DNA of 64,000 nucleotides, taken from the NCBI RefSeq assembly GCF_004001065.1, contig NZ_BIML01000007.1, positions 173,059-237,058 on the forward strand, in the 5' to 3' direction. Below, in pieces: positions 26,275-35,077 of this stretch. A program made the translations under genes and the position numbers. Position 1 is the stretch's first letter, and each line of letters opens with the position of its first letter. Origin of the DNA: Paenibacillus xylaniclasticus (GTDB taxonomy: Bacteria > Bacillota > Bacilli > Paenibacillales > Paenibacillaceae). The notes under the pieces are model-generated. The model ran no database searches, was not told the origin of the DNA, and saw only the letters and a program-made list of their open reading frames with translations.

Positions 26275-26997
26275 TCATTTCACCCGTCGGTCCGCCCATA
26301 TGCGATAATTCGTTGTTTTTGCAACTAATAAACTTCCTCTCATCACCGCTTTGTCGCTTAATTTCCATGTATGGCTCTGTTTATTTCTTCTTCGAATGCC
26401 TACGAAATTGTAAGGAGAAGTAGCGTACACCTTATACCCGTTAGCACGCGTCCTGCGAATAAAGTTGGTATCTTCTCCGAGCGTTCGTGAAGCAAAACGT
26501 ATCCGTAGATGCAATCGTTTCGTGAACAGCAATGTTCCCCCGGCCACACTATTGACGAATTTATTATGCTGGGAGGGGGAGATCATGACGAGAAGGCGTT
26601 TGCCTTCGAAATATTTCAAATGAGCTCCTTTTCCAACGATTCCAGCCTTTGTACGATGAAGCGCATCTACCTGCTCGTTCAGATAGTTAGGAGAATAATA
26701 GTCATCATCATCAAACTTGGCGATAATGGAATACTTAGCTTTTCCGATCCCGTAGTTCAAACAGCTGCCCAAAGAAATTTTTTCTGGAATTTTATAGACT
26801 CTGACATTTGAGAAAGGTAGTGCCCTCCGACGGTAAGCTGCCAAGCTCATGCTGTCCTTATTCAGAACGATGATCAGCTCTTTGGCGCGGTAGCGTTGTC
26901 TTCGGAAATTGTTGATTAATTGGTTGAAGAACAGCGGCCGATTCGTGCAAGTAATAACGGAGACGCCAACTAAAGGGCCGGCATTCCTTGTCATCAT
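26275..26997 (-). CDS. Glycosyltransferase family 2
   Basis: The GT-A fold protein of about 240 residues has the nucleotide-sugar binding N terminus GVSVITCTNRP, LIIVLNKDS, and the metal-binding acidic motif IIAKFDDDDYYSPNYL, followed by GGTLLFTKRLHLRIRF and the acceptor-side acid in TLGEDTNFIRR. It transfers a sugar from an NDP donor to an unknown acceptor. The preferred start is ATG 26997 or 26994 behind AGAGGAG; the ATG at 27042 is weaker. It lies 57 nt or less downstream of the PIG-L gene. It is a paralogue of the GT2 at 27957-28733 and shares the same order of motifs. Confidence 0.85.
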   Translation of the reverse strand: MMTRNAGPLVGVSVITCTNRPLFFNQLINNFRRQRYRAKELIIVLNKDSMSLAAYRRRALPFSNVRVYKIPEKISLGSCLNYGIGKAKYSIIAKFDDDDYYSPNYLNEQVDALHRTKAGIVGKGAHLKYFEGKRLLVMISPSQHNKFVNSVAGGTLLFTKRLHLRIRFASRTLGEDTNFIRRTRANGYKVYATSPYNFVGIRRRNKQSHTWKLSDKAVMRGSLLVAKTTNYRIWADRRVK

Positions 26998-27053
26998 AAT
27001 CTCCTCTCTAAGCTCCACGAATTTATTGAGATAACCTATCATTGAACCTGACC

Positions 27054-27755
27054 TTACCCCTGTATTCGAATGACTTCAAATGCTTCCGCGTATTCCTCGT
27101 ATATTTGATTGCCACGGAATTTGGCTTTATGATAGAGGCTTTCCGGATGAACAGGATGGCGTATCGATCCAAGCTGAGTTTGATAAGCCTCCAATGCTTT
27201 CATTTTGAGCTCCATTTCCTCCTTCGTAAGCGATATAAATAGATTCGGCTGAAAGGATAGCTCACCGTCAGTCTCATAGACCAAGATAGAGCCATTCCAG
27301 AAGTATGGGCGGGCCGCCGCTATTGCTGCTCGATGAAGCGCCTCGTGGTCTTGGTGCTTGGTGATGGATGGAATGTATATCACCGTTGGACGGAACTGCT
27401 CGATATGGCGTTCGATATTGGCAACCAGCTCGGCTCGTGGAAGCAGATCGAGCTTTCCATCGTACAGCTGTTTGCCGGAACGGTCTGGATACAGAATGTG
27501 GTAGTCCTCTACGCCGAGCAGACTCATTGCTTCTTGTAATTCTAATATTCTCGTTCTTCCACTATAGGTTCCATAGCCGCTGTCCTCCTTACTGTACCGT
27601 ATCGAGTCGCTTAATGTTAAAGAGGAGATAATGACTCGAACCGAGCTGCCTTGATGAACATATTTTTGGATGACACCAGCGCAGCCGATTGTCTCATCAT
27701 CCGCATGCGGGGCTAATATTAATACACGCTGCAAGCTGTAGTGAACAATGCCCAT
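27054..27755 (-). CDS. PIG-L family deacetylase
   Basis: The zinc hydrolase has the PHADDE motif in LILAPHADDETIGC near the N terminus and the HQDHEAL motif near residue 140, both needed for metal binding and catalysis. PIG-L/LmbE enzymes remove acetyl from N-acetylglucosamine-type substrates, as in mycothiol, bacillithiol and antibiotic pathways. Here it stands between two GT2 genes, so a role in modifying a surface glycan or small glycoside is likely but inferred. ATG 27755 is supported by AAGGTG upstream. Confidence 0.87.
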   Translation of the reverse strand: MGIVHYSLQRVLILAPHADDETIGCAGVIQKYVHQGSSVRVIISSLTLSDSIRYSKEDSGYGTYSGRTRILELQEAMSLLGVEDYHILYPDRSGKQLYDGKLDLLPRAELVANIERHIEQFRPTVIYIPSITKHQDHEALHRAAIAAARPYFWNGSILVYETDGELSFQPNLFISLTKEEMELKMKALEAYQTQLGSIRHPVHPESLYHKAKFRGNQIYEEYAEAFEVIRIQG

Positions 27756-27956
27756 TCTTAATGACACCTTCTTCTTATTCTATGAATCTATATGACATAC
27801 TTTATGAAATAGAAGGAACGGATTCTTATGCAGCACCCCATTCGTTATCAATTTGGTCGCTAGCCAGTTCAGGAATCAAAAAGATAACCTTCGAGCGTAC
27901 TCGTCGGCTCAAGGATCAGCATATTCACCTCAGCTTGTTGGATTACCCATTCGTTC

Positions 27957-28733
27957 TTATTTCATGGGGTTCAATGAGCGATTGACAATAGGCTCATAGT
28001 GAGTACAGTTTCTCCGTACAATGCGCGTGAACGGGTGCTTTATAAATTCCCGATCGCTCACTTTCCAGGTGTGCGTATTGTACTGCTTCCGTCTCAATGC
28101 GCAGAAATTATATTTGTCCCCTGCGTAAAGCTTGAAGCCAAGCCGTCGGCAGTCCCTGCAAAACCTCACATCCTCCCCAAGCGATAGGTTCGCGAATTTC
28201 ACTTTCCTCCACACGCTTTTCTTATATGATATCGTTCCGCCGGCCAATACAGGGACATAACGCTGCTCTGCATAAAAGCGCTGCAGCAGCAGCTTGCTAC
28301 CGTTTAGGTAGATGAAATAAGCACGTTTGCCGACGATGGCTGCTTTAGATTCTCGGAAAGCACGCATAATGCTGGTCAAATAATATGGTGCATAATATTC
28401 GTCATCGTCCATCCTGGCGATATAGGGATGCTTGGCTCGTGCGGAAGCAAAATTTAAGCACTGTCCTAATGACCGACTGCCGGGATGCTGAAACACGCGA
28501 ATATTTTTAAACCTGGAGGCCATTGCTTGATACCGTTTGAGAGGTGCTTTATCTGTATTCAATACAATGATCCATTCCTTATTCGGCCACACCTGTCTGC
28601 GGTAATTATCGAACATATGCTTCAAGAAATGCGGTTTGTTGGTGCTCGTAATTACGGTAACGCCAGGTGCTGCAGCAGATGCGTGAATGACTTTAAATTT
28701 GGACGATGTGGTCTCGGCTGGCTTGATGTTCAA
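27957..28733 (-). CDS. Glycosyltransferase family 2
   Basis: The 258-residue GT-A enzyme has the motifs GVTVITSTNKP, WIIVLNTDK, YIARMDDDEYYAPYYL and LSLGEDVRFCRD. It is clearly related to the GT2 at 26275-26997 and differs in carrying more cysteines in the C-terminal third. The TTG start at 28733 follows GGGGGG. It is the first gene of a minus-strand group with the PIG-L and second GT2 genes. About 190 nt separate it from PIG-L, so transcription may be shared or separate. It is divergent from the ATP-grasp gene. Confidence 0.85.
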   Translation of the reverse strand: MNIKPAETTSSKFKVIHASAAAPGVTVITSTNKPHFLKHMFDNYRRQVWPNKEWIIVLNTDKAPLKRYQAMASRFKNIRVFQHPGSRSLGQCLNFASARAKHPYIARMDDDEYYAPYYLTSIMRAFRESKAAIVGKRAYFIYLNGSKLLLQRFYAEQRYVPVLAGGTISYKKSVWRKVKFANLSLGEDVRFCRDCRRLGFKLYAGDKYNFCALRRKQYNTHTWKVSDREFIKHPFTRIVRRNCTHYEPIVNRSLNPMK

Positions 28734-28964
28734 GTTATCCCCCCTTATCGGTCAATGATGATCTGATATTTAAAGATTTTAGTTTCATCTGGTGAAATTA
28801 TCGTCTTTATAACATAGACGCGCCGAGTCAACATGTTATAGTCTATGGCTGGTAATGAAGCGATTCCTATGCTCGAACCTATTTATGCATCGGTAGGTGC
28901 TCGTCCGAGACAGCCGATGCCGGCCACGACTATATTAGTAATAAAGCGAGTAGGTGTGTGAGAG

Positions 28965-30038
28965 ATGAAGCCAATCGTCCGTATTCTCCTAACGGGTGCC
29001 GGATCTCCTGCGGCTCCAGGTGTCATTCAATCGCTGAAAAAGAGTGAAGAATATTATTGCTTTATTGTTGGCGTCGACTGCAATCCGCTTTCGGCCGGAT
29101 TCCATATGACGGATCAGCATTATGTAGGTCCGAGAGCGTCAGAGGAAGCGTTCATTCCCTTCATCGAAGAGCTTTGCAGGAAAGAGCGAATTGACGTACT
29201 GCTATCGCTCGTTACGGGCGAATTAGTGAAGCTTTCGGAGCATCGAGAAGTATTCAGCCGGTTGGGGACGAGAATGAATCTGTCGCCTGCCTCTCAGTTA
29301 CGAACGGTCATAAATAAAGGTCTACTATATACTGAGCTGAACAAGCTGGGGATTGCAGTTCCTTCGTTCCAGATCACATCCTCTGCCCAGCAGTTTACAC
29401 AAGCGTTAAAAGCACTCGGGTATCCGGAACAGCCGGTCTGTTTTAAGCCAACGATTTCGGATGGAAGCCGTGGCTTCCACATTGTGGACAACCGTGTAGA
29501 CCGCTTCGAGCTGTTGTTTCAGCACAAGCCAACATCGGTTTATGTTAGCCATTCCGAGCTGCTTCGCATTATTCAAGGCAGAGAGGACTTTCCGGAAGTG
29601 CTGGTGATGGAATATTTGCCTTACGAGGAATACAGCGTAGATGTGTTAGCGGACAATGGGAAAGTGATGATTGCTGTCCCTCGACTGCGGGAAGCAACTG
29701 CAGGCGGGATTTCGACCAAAGGGCTTATTCGTCAAGATCAAGACATTATCGACTATGCTGCTCAAGTAGTAGAGAGTCTGGGGTTACACGGAAATATTGG
29801 GATACAGATCCGAAGAGACCGAGCTTACCAGCCGAAAATTGTTGAGATTAACCCTAGAATGCAGGGGACGATCGTACATTGTACAGCAGCGGGGATTAAT
29901 CTGCCGGCGTATGCCGTTAAGCAGGCTCTAGGCGTGCTGCCAATGTATCTGGAGTCGAACGTCCAATGGGGAACCCGCATGGTTCGACATTGGAAGGAAG
30001 TTTTCTATGATGCTGATGGGGCCTCCTATACCCTTTAG
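28965..30038 (+). CDS. ATP-grasp family ligase (CarB/PylC-like)
   Basis: The 357-residue protein has the N-terminal Rossmann-like domain RILLTGAGSPAAPGVIQSL. The ATP-grasp region follows, with VCFKPTISDGSRGFHIV, VMEYLPYEEYSVDVL and the metal ligands in PKIVEINPRMQGTIVH. Enzymes of this class form amide bonds or acyl phosphates with ATP. It is divergent from the glycosyltransferase group, which suggests assembly of a peptide- or amino-acid-decorated sugar. This is inference; the substrates are not known. ATG 28965 has GGTGTGTGAGAG upstream. Confidence 0.83.
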   Translation: MKPIVRILLTGAGSPAAPGVIQSLKKSEEYYCFIVGVDCNPLSAGFHMTDQHYVGPRASEEAFIPFIEELCRKERIDVLLSLVTGELVKLSEHREVFSRLGTRMNLSPASQLRTVINKGLLYTELNKLGIAVPSFQITSSAQQFTQALKALGYPEQPVCFKPTISDGSRGFHIVDNRVDRFELLFQHKPTSVYVSHSELLRIIQGREDFPEVLVMEYLPYEEYSVDVLADNGKVMIAVPRLREATAGGISTKGLIRQDQDIIDYAAQVVESLGLHGNIGIQIRRDRAYQPKIVEINPRMQGTIVHCTAAGINLPAYAVKQALGVLPMYLESNVQWGTRMVRHWKEVFYDADGASYTL

Positions 30039-30077
30039 GTTTGTAGGTATCGATTTATGAAATTCCGGTTACGTTAT

Positions 30078-30496
30078 TCATTCTTCCAATCTCATATAAA
30101 TGCTTCTTTCTTTAAATCCGAGTGATTTCCAAAACGAATACCCAGCTTGGTTCCAATACATGACCTCGATATCTATATGTTTCGTGCCCAATGTTTCGAG
30201 CAGCTTTATAAATGATTTTCTGCCATATCCGTTTCTTCATAATTGCGACATATAAAAAATTGTCTTAAATACAAGGGCTGCTTTGTATGGTTTATTAGAG
30301 CATAGCCAACGACTTGACCATTTTCTATAAATTGATATGCTGTATAGTCCGTATGGATAAAAGCTTTCATTCTTTCTCTTAGTTGTTCGATGTCCATTTT
30401 ATTATCATGCTGTTCATCTTCAATAAGCTGCTTATTAAGCGTGGCAAGGAAGTGCAAATCCTCGTCCGTGCAAATCTTTATCGTTAGCTCGTTCAT
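30078..30496 (-). pseudogene. GNAT acetyltransferase, frameshifted
   Basis: The frame MNELTIKICTDEDLHFLATLN...PLYLRQFFICRNY is lost near 30238-30240. One missing base restores RRNGYGRKSFIKLLETLGTKHI (the acetyl-CoA loop) and VMYWNQAGYSFWKSLGF to a stop at 30080-30078. The joined product would be a complete GNAT of about 140 residues. A sequencing error is possible. Confidence 0.8.
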
Positions 30497-30570
30497 TTAA
30501 GAATCACTCCTGAAAATGGTGGGGATATAACATAATCATCCTATTAAATGAAGGATTCTCTATTCCTTTC

Positions 30571-30660
30571 AAAGGAAACCATGCGAGCTTAGTCCGTCAT
30601 CAAGGTCCGTATCGCAGCTTGTATGAGAAGCAGCAGCATATTGAGCTTAAGAAGCAATGA
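30571..30660 (+). pseudogene. C-terminal fragment of an ABC exporter ATPase
   Basis: Thirty codons, KGNHASLVRHQGPYRSLYEK and so on to a TGA at 30658-30660, match the conserved tail of fused ABC exporters. The tail at the left edge of the window (GTHVELL...YRELYELQ) shows the same pattern. Nothing else of the gene remains. Confidence 0.5.
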
Positions 30661-30670
30661 ATACCTTAAA

Positions 30671-30705
30671 AATGGCCGAGAGCGTTAATTCGCTCCTCGG
30701 CCATT
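30671..30705 (-). terminator. Terminator of the esterase gene
   Basis: The stem aatggccga-gagcg / cgctc-c-tcggccatt has one bulge and is followed on the minus strand by TTTTTAAGG. Confidence 0.75.
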
Positions 30706-30739
30706 ATGATCTGTCAGGAACGGCAGCGGTTAGAAGCTC

Positions 30740-32818
30740 TTAGCCACGAAATAAATCCGGCAGGATGTCGTAAATATATTGGTTCTGCCAGTTCCAAGCA
30801 TGCGTACCGCCATCGGCTGCGATAAAGTAGAAGTTCCCTTTCTTCGTATCCGACGAATAAATAAAGACATCGGTTAACTGCTTCATCGCGTCGATCTGAG
30901 GCTTCAAGTTCGGATAAGCAATATCCTGGGTGCCTGTAGCGCTGAAAATATAGTAATCCTGCGGCTTATACCCGGATTTCTTCACTACGTTGGCAAGGTA
31001 CTCCGCTGTTTCCTTCGGCTGGAGGCCTCCGCCTCTCTGCTCAAGAATCCAACTGTCACCGCTTAACGGCATATAGTACTTGAAATAGTCGAGAGCATGA
31101 ATAAACGTATACCACGTCGTGACGGAGCCCATCGAGAACCCGCCGAATGCCCGATGCGCCCTTGATGCTTTCAAGTCGCTCAAGCTTCCGGATTGGGCAT
31201 AGGTATTGTATTTAGTTTCTACAAGAGGAACAACCTTATTGATAAGCTCCTCATGGAAAAGAGCTACATCATCCTTGCCGCCGTAGAACGTAGGGGTTAC
31301 CACAATGAGCGGCTCAATGTCGCCGTTAGCGATCATATTGTCCAATATTTTTTTAAGCTCTCTGCTCTGACCAGGTCCCCCGAAGAGGAGATCCTCGTTC
31401 TCGCCCCCGCCATGCATCAAATAAAGGACATTATACTTCTGATTAGAATTGGACGGGTCATATCCATATGGAAGATATACATGCAGCTTCTTGTCATCCA
31501 GTCCACCGGTTAAGTTATCGGCTTGATACGTTAACGTTTCAATTGTTCCTGGCTTGCTGCTTTCTACGCGATATTCATCTGGAACTGGCTTGAAATATTT
31601 CTCATTCGCTGCTTCTTCGGTCATCTCCAGCTTGCTGATCGCGTCCTTGATGGCGGCATATTGTTTATCGATTTGCTCTTGAGTAACCTTGTGGTCCGTA
31701 ACAATATTTTCGGCGAAAGCGCTTGCAATCGCGTCCGTAACGATATTGGCATTTTTGTATAGCTTGAGGTCAAGCTTCAGCGTACTCTTAATCAAATTGA
31801 TGAGATCATAGCTGTTCAGCCCACTGACATCGCCCTTCTTCTTGCCCGTAAGCAGTACTTCGCCGAACTTCGTCGTATCGTTCCAGGCGGTGCCGGTCGA
31901 ATCGAATACGTTAATGGTCCCGATCCGCTCCGTTCCTTGTGCGGCGTTCACCTGCAGCTCGATGCCAAGCACCTTTCCGTTATCCGGCTTCGTGTTCAAA
32001 GCGATTCTTGCTTCGATGATATAGCCGTCTTTCGTTCTTCTTGCAGCGGTGTAATATCGTTCGGCAGTTCCGTTGTCCACGGTCAGCAGATTCTCGTAAT
32101 TGACGCGGAAATGCAAATCATCGGGGCCGTATTCCTGCGTTTTGTTGTTGTTCTCATCAAGAAATACTTCTACGGAATCCTGCATGTACGGAGTTCCGGA
32201 TTGTACAGACAGGTCCGAATCCTTGACCTCTGCAAGAATGTACAGCGCACGGTCATCCCACAATGCTTTGAACGTTGCGGAAGTGTCGATATTGCTTGAT
32301 ACATGTAAAGGTGAAACCGCTTGCGCTTTATTCCATATTGGATCTGTATTGCCGTCTATAACAGGCGATCCGAAATATGCAACCATTCTTCCGTTTGAAT
32401 CGAAACCGTTCTTATCGACAGGGACTTTGGCTGGTTCCGCTGATGGATTCATATTTGCCTCCTTGACGATGACCTTCGCTGTGAGAGCTGTTGTTTTATT
32501 GTTAACTGATATTTTGCAGGTGATGTTAGCATTGCCGGCTGAAGCAGCTTTAACGAGTCCGTTCTGATCAACCGCTGCCACTGCTTTTTTGTCGCTGCTC
32601 CAGCTATAGCTTGCACCGGAAGGCTTGTTGACGATCTCTAGCTTATAGGTCGCGCCAACTGACAATACGATGGAGCCATTCTGTTTAAAGGCTGGCTTGT
32701 CTTTAGCGGCAGCTGCAGAAACGCCGGGCTCTGGGCCGGAGAAACCTGCGAGTATCAACGATACAATCGTTAAGAGCATTATAATGGGCTGAAACAATCG
32801 ATTCTTTCCCTTAATCAA
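30740..32818 (-). CDS. Secreted esterase with Big2 and CBM9-like domains (feruloyl esterase type)
   Basis: The 692-residue exported protein has a signal peptide (about 1-38, hydrophobic core IIMLLTIVSLILAGF), a Big2 Ig-like domain (about 45-125) and a CBM9-like carbohydrate-binding domain (about 130-335, APVIDG-type start as GSPVIDGNTDPIWNKA). A helical linker follows, then a CE1/esterase D domain (about 425-692) with the nucleophile S562 in GGFSMGS, YLMHGGGENED and DGGTHAWNW for the histidine. CE1 esterases of this type release ferulate or acetyl from xylan. TTG 32818 is chosen: AAGGAGGAG lies 6 nt upstream. The gene is divergent from a LacI-family regulator. Confidence 0.86.
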   Translation of the reverse strand: MIKGKNRLFQPIIMLLTIVSLILAGFSGPEPGVSAAAAKDKPAFKQNGSIVLSVGATYKLEIVNKPSGASYSWSSDKKAVAAVDQNGLVKAASAGNANITCKISVNNKTTALTAKVIVKEANMNPSAEPAKVPVDKNGFDSNGRMVAYFGSPVIDGNTDPIWNKAQAVSPLHVSSNIDTSATFKALWDDRALYILAEVKDSDLSVQSGTPYMQDSVEVFLDENNNKTQEYGPDDLHFRVNYENLLTVDNGTAERYYTAARRTKDGYIIEARIALNTKPDNGKVLGIELQVNAAQGTERIGTINVFDSTGTAWNDTTKFGEVLLTGKKKGDVSGLNSYDLINLIKSTLKLDLKLYKNANIVTDAIASAFAENIVTDHKVTQEQIDKQYAAIKDAISKLEMTEEAANEKYFKPVPDEYRVESSKPGTIETLTYQADNLTGGLDDKKLHVYLPYGYDPSNSNQKYNVLYLMHGGGENEDLLFGGPGQSRELKKILDNMIANGDIEPLIVVTPTFYGGKDDVALFHEELINKVVPLVETKYNTYAQSGSLSDLKASRAHRAFGGFSMGSVTTWYTFIHALDYFKYYMPLSGDSWILEQRGGGLQPKETAEYLANVVKKSGYKPQDYYIFSATGTQDIAYPNLKPQIDAMKQLTDVFIYSSDTKKGNFYFIAADGGTHAWNWQNQYIYDILPDLFRG

Positions 32819-32912
32819 TACAATCTCCTCCTTTATTGTATATTGCGAGTACGTATTTCCGCCATGCCGAGTCGCTCGTGTCCTAATTCGATCACAGCCT
32901 TTCATGAAGAAT

Positions 32913-32932
32913 TTGCAATTTCGTTTTAGCAA
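32913..32932. promoter_or_regulatory. Candidate LacI-family operator A
   Basis: TTGCAATTT-CG-TTTTAGCAA is a 20-bp partial palindrome with a central CG, typical of LacI-family operators. Its half-site recurs in inverted orientation at 33002-33013. It lies upstream of the esterase start. Confidence 0.5.
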
Positions 32933-33001
32933 ATAGAAGCTTACGCGTGAATCGTATCGTTACTAGGTAAAAATGTCAATAGATAAAGTTGATGGGTGAG
33001 A

Positions 33002-33013
33002 TTTGCTAAAACG
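33002..33013. promoter_or_regulatory. Candidate LacI-family operator B
   Basis: TTTGCTAAAACG is the exact reverse complement of 32922-32933 in operator A. The two central CG steps are 90 bp apart, a distance that would allow looping between the divergent genes. Confidence 0.45.
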
Positions 33014-33124
33014 TTCTTTCTAAATAATGCCCAGATTATCAAGCTAATGGTTAGGGGGAATAGGATTGACATTGCCGTTACTTTTCCGTATTAATGGAGT
33101 ATCACGAATGGGGGTACGGACAGG

Positions 33125-34156
33125 ATGTCTACGATTAAAGAAATTGCCGAGAAAACGAAGCTTTCCGTAGGGACGGTTTCCGTTGTGCTGAACGGCCGAG
33201 GAGACGAAATGCGGATCTCGAAAAAAACGCAGCAGCGGATTCTCGAAGCCGCTCAAGGATTCGGTTATGTGCCTAATATGTCGGCAAGACGGTTAAGACA
33301 ATCCGGTGTTCAAAGCCTTCCGATCATTGCTACATTCTGGCCATCCGACCTTTCCTCCGACTTGTTAGGCCGTTTCTTTATGGGAGCCCAGAGTCCGATT
33401 CTGGAGCAAGAGTATGAATTCGAAATGACAATCCAGCCGTTCAAGAGAAACAATATTCATAGAATAAAAGAAATATGCGATAGCGGAATGTACCATGGCG
33501 TCATTCTAACGGGGATATCCGCGGAGGATCAACGTTTTTTCGAAGCTCATCCTCTCAGCGTACCGGCTGTATTGTTTAATCGCTACAGCAGCATCTACAG
33601 CTGTGTCCATGTCGATACTTACGAAATCGGCCGCAAAACGGCTGAATTGTTTGCAATGCGCGGTCATAGGAAGGTCGGCACAATTGTGCCAGACCATCTG
33701 GTGCGGTCGGAGAACAATTTGCGCTTTAAGGGATTCGTTGAATCATGCGCAAGATATGGACTCGAGCTGGAGGAACGGCATATTCAAGCGGCGCCGATGA
33801 CGATGGAGGGCGGGTATTCAGCGGCCAGGAAGATTGTCGATGGAGGGGGAGAATTGCCGACAGCGATGTTCTTCCCGCTTGGAACGATGGCTGTCGCTGC
33901 GCTTCCCGTGTTTAATCGCGCCAATATCAAAATTCCGGACGAGATGGAGATTTTGACTTACGGCGATCATGATGCAGAGAAATATAGCGTTCCATCCCTT
34001 TCGACGGTTAAGCTTCCCGTTGAGGAGATGGCCGCAGCATGTATTCGCTTGGCAATGGGACGAGTTCTGGATCCCTCGACCAAGGCGAAAGCGATCGTGT
34101 TCGAGACGCCGTTTATTTTCAGAGAATCTTGCGGTGAATTTATTCGAGAGATATAA
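33125..34156 (+). CDS. LacI family transcriptional regulator
   Basis: The 343-residue regulator has an N-terminal HTH with the LacI signature (TIKEIAEKTKLSVGTVSVVLNG) and the hinge region MSARRLRQSGVQ. A periplasmic-binding-like effector domain follows (GVILTGISAEDQRFFEAH, HRKVGTIVP, PTAMFFPLGTMA). Such proteins bind sugars or sugar derivatives and repress catabolic genes. It is divergent from the secreted esterase gene and probably controls it. A related motif upstream of the GH43 gene at 58591 suggests a wider regulon. ATG 33125 has GGACAGG upstream. Confidence 0.9.
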   Translation: MSTIKEIAEKTKLSVGTVSVVLNGRGDEMRISKKTQQRILEAAQGFGYVPNMSARRLRQSGVQSLPIIATFWPSDLSSDLLGRFFMGAQSPILEQEYEFEMTIQPFKRNNIHRIKEICDSGMYHGVILTGISAEDQRFFEAHPLSVPAVLFNRYSSIYSCVHVDTYEIGRKTAELFAMRGHRKVGTIVPDHLVRSENNLRFKGFVESCARYGLELEERHIQAAPMTMEGGYSAARKIVDGGGELPTAMFFPLGTMAVAALPVFNRANIKIPDEMEILTYGDHDAEKYSVPSLSTVKLPVEEMAAACIRLAMGRVLDPSTKAKAIVFETPFIFRESCGEFIREI

Positions 34157-34176
34157 CTTTTGCTGCGAATGCGAAG

Positions 34177-34199
34177 AGGCCGGTGATCCCGGCCTTTTC
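34177..34199 (+). terminator. Terminator of the lacI-type gene
   Basis: The 7-bp perfect stem aggccgg / ccggcct with a 5-nt loop is followed by TTTTCC. Confidence 0.75.
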
Positions 34200-34242
34200 C
34201 ACTGGGCGATTAGCAGATGGTTCTACTTTGCTATCATAAGGG

Positions 34243-34725
34243 TTAGCGGTCATATCTAAAAAAGTCTTCTTCCAGCTGGAATGAGGATCCGTTAACTGGG
34301 CTTACGACATAAAACAATCGTTCACCAGAAGCTTCAACTTCATAATGATAGTAATAATCCTTAATAAACCAAGATTTAGAAGACGCCGTCGGGATGAGAC
34401 GGTAGTCCGTAGAAATAAAAGCTGCCGCTTCTGCTTCGCGGTTCATTTCCTTCTGAACTATAGCCTTTCCATTCTCATAAGTTATAGATGGCAAAATCAT
34501 GATAAATAAAATTAGAGTTATAACGAATAGCGTAACAAAGCCTGTAGTTTTACGTTTATCAAATCGCTTAATAAACCCAACCCCAAGTAATAGCGGAATC
34601 ATTATAAGATCGAACAACCAAATTTTTATTACTCCGTTATACAAATAGCCATTTACTAGATGTAAAGCCAACAGTTCAATAAAGAATAGTAGAATTAATA
34701 ATATGGCTGTTGTATTCCTTCTCAT
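34243..34725 (-). CDS. Hypothetical membrane protein, 160 aa
   Basis: Three predicted membrane helices (ILLILLFFIELLALHLV, WLFDLIMIPLLLGVGFI, GFVTLFVITLILFIMIL) are followed by a soluble C-terminal domain of about 75 residues (YRLIPTASSKSWFIKDYYYHYEVEAS...). No family is recognised. The ATG at 34725 follows GGAGGGAGAG. It appears to be a single-gene transcript. Confidence 0.65.
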   Translation of the reverse strand: MRRNTTAILLILLFFIELLALHLVNGYLYNGVIKIWLFDLIMIPLLLGVGFIKRFDKRKTTGFVTLFVITLILFIMILPSITYENGKAIVQKEMNREAEAAAFISTDYRLIPTASSKSWFIKDYYYHYEVEASGERLFYVVSPVNGSSFQLEEDFFRYDR

Positions 34726-35077
34726 TCTCTCCCTCCAATGAAAGCAGCCTGTTGAATCGATAGCTTAATAGGCTTCAAGGTGTGCTCTTCTGGTTACATA
34801 TAGCATAATTTGATATATAAAACAATCCAAGAGTACTTTAAATTACGCTGATTGATTCATTTTTTATGAATTCAGTCATTGACAGCATTATAGATTCGTG
34901 TTAATTTATAAACAATAATTCCTATTGGACAAGTGTGAATTAAAGAAGCGTCACGCACTATGCAATTACCCTCTTTTTTTAGTGCCATGCTGACTGTACA
35001 TAACAGAAGCGAAGCATTACCGTAAATATGGTTGGTTTTGACTCTTTGTATACAGACAGCGATTGGAGGACGAGAGA
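34726..35077 (+). promoter_or_regulatory. Upstream region of the ssu operon
   Basis: This 350-nt AT-rich stretch without a convincing gene holds TTGACA at 34879-34884 with a weak TAATTT 17 nt downstream. The 9-mer ATTCCTATT lies at 34918-34926; its reverse complement occurs again between ssuB and ssuC. I do not recognise a riboswitch in it. Confidence 0.4.
34918..34926 (+). promoter_or_regulatory. Candidate sulfur-regulator half-site 1
   Basis: ATTCCTATT (followed by GGA) lies near the predicted ssuB transcription start. The same 9-mer, inverted, is at 35909-35917. A CymR-type operator is possible but I cannot confirm the consensus. Confidence 0.25.
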
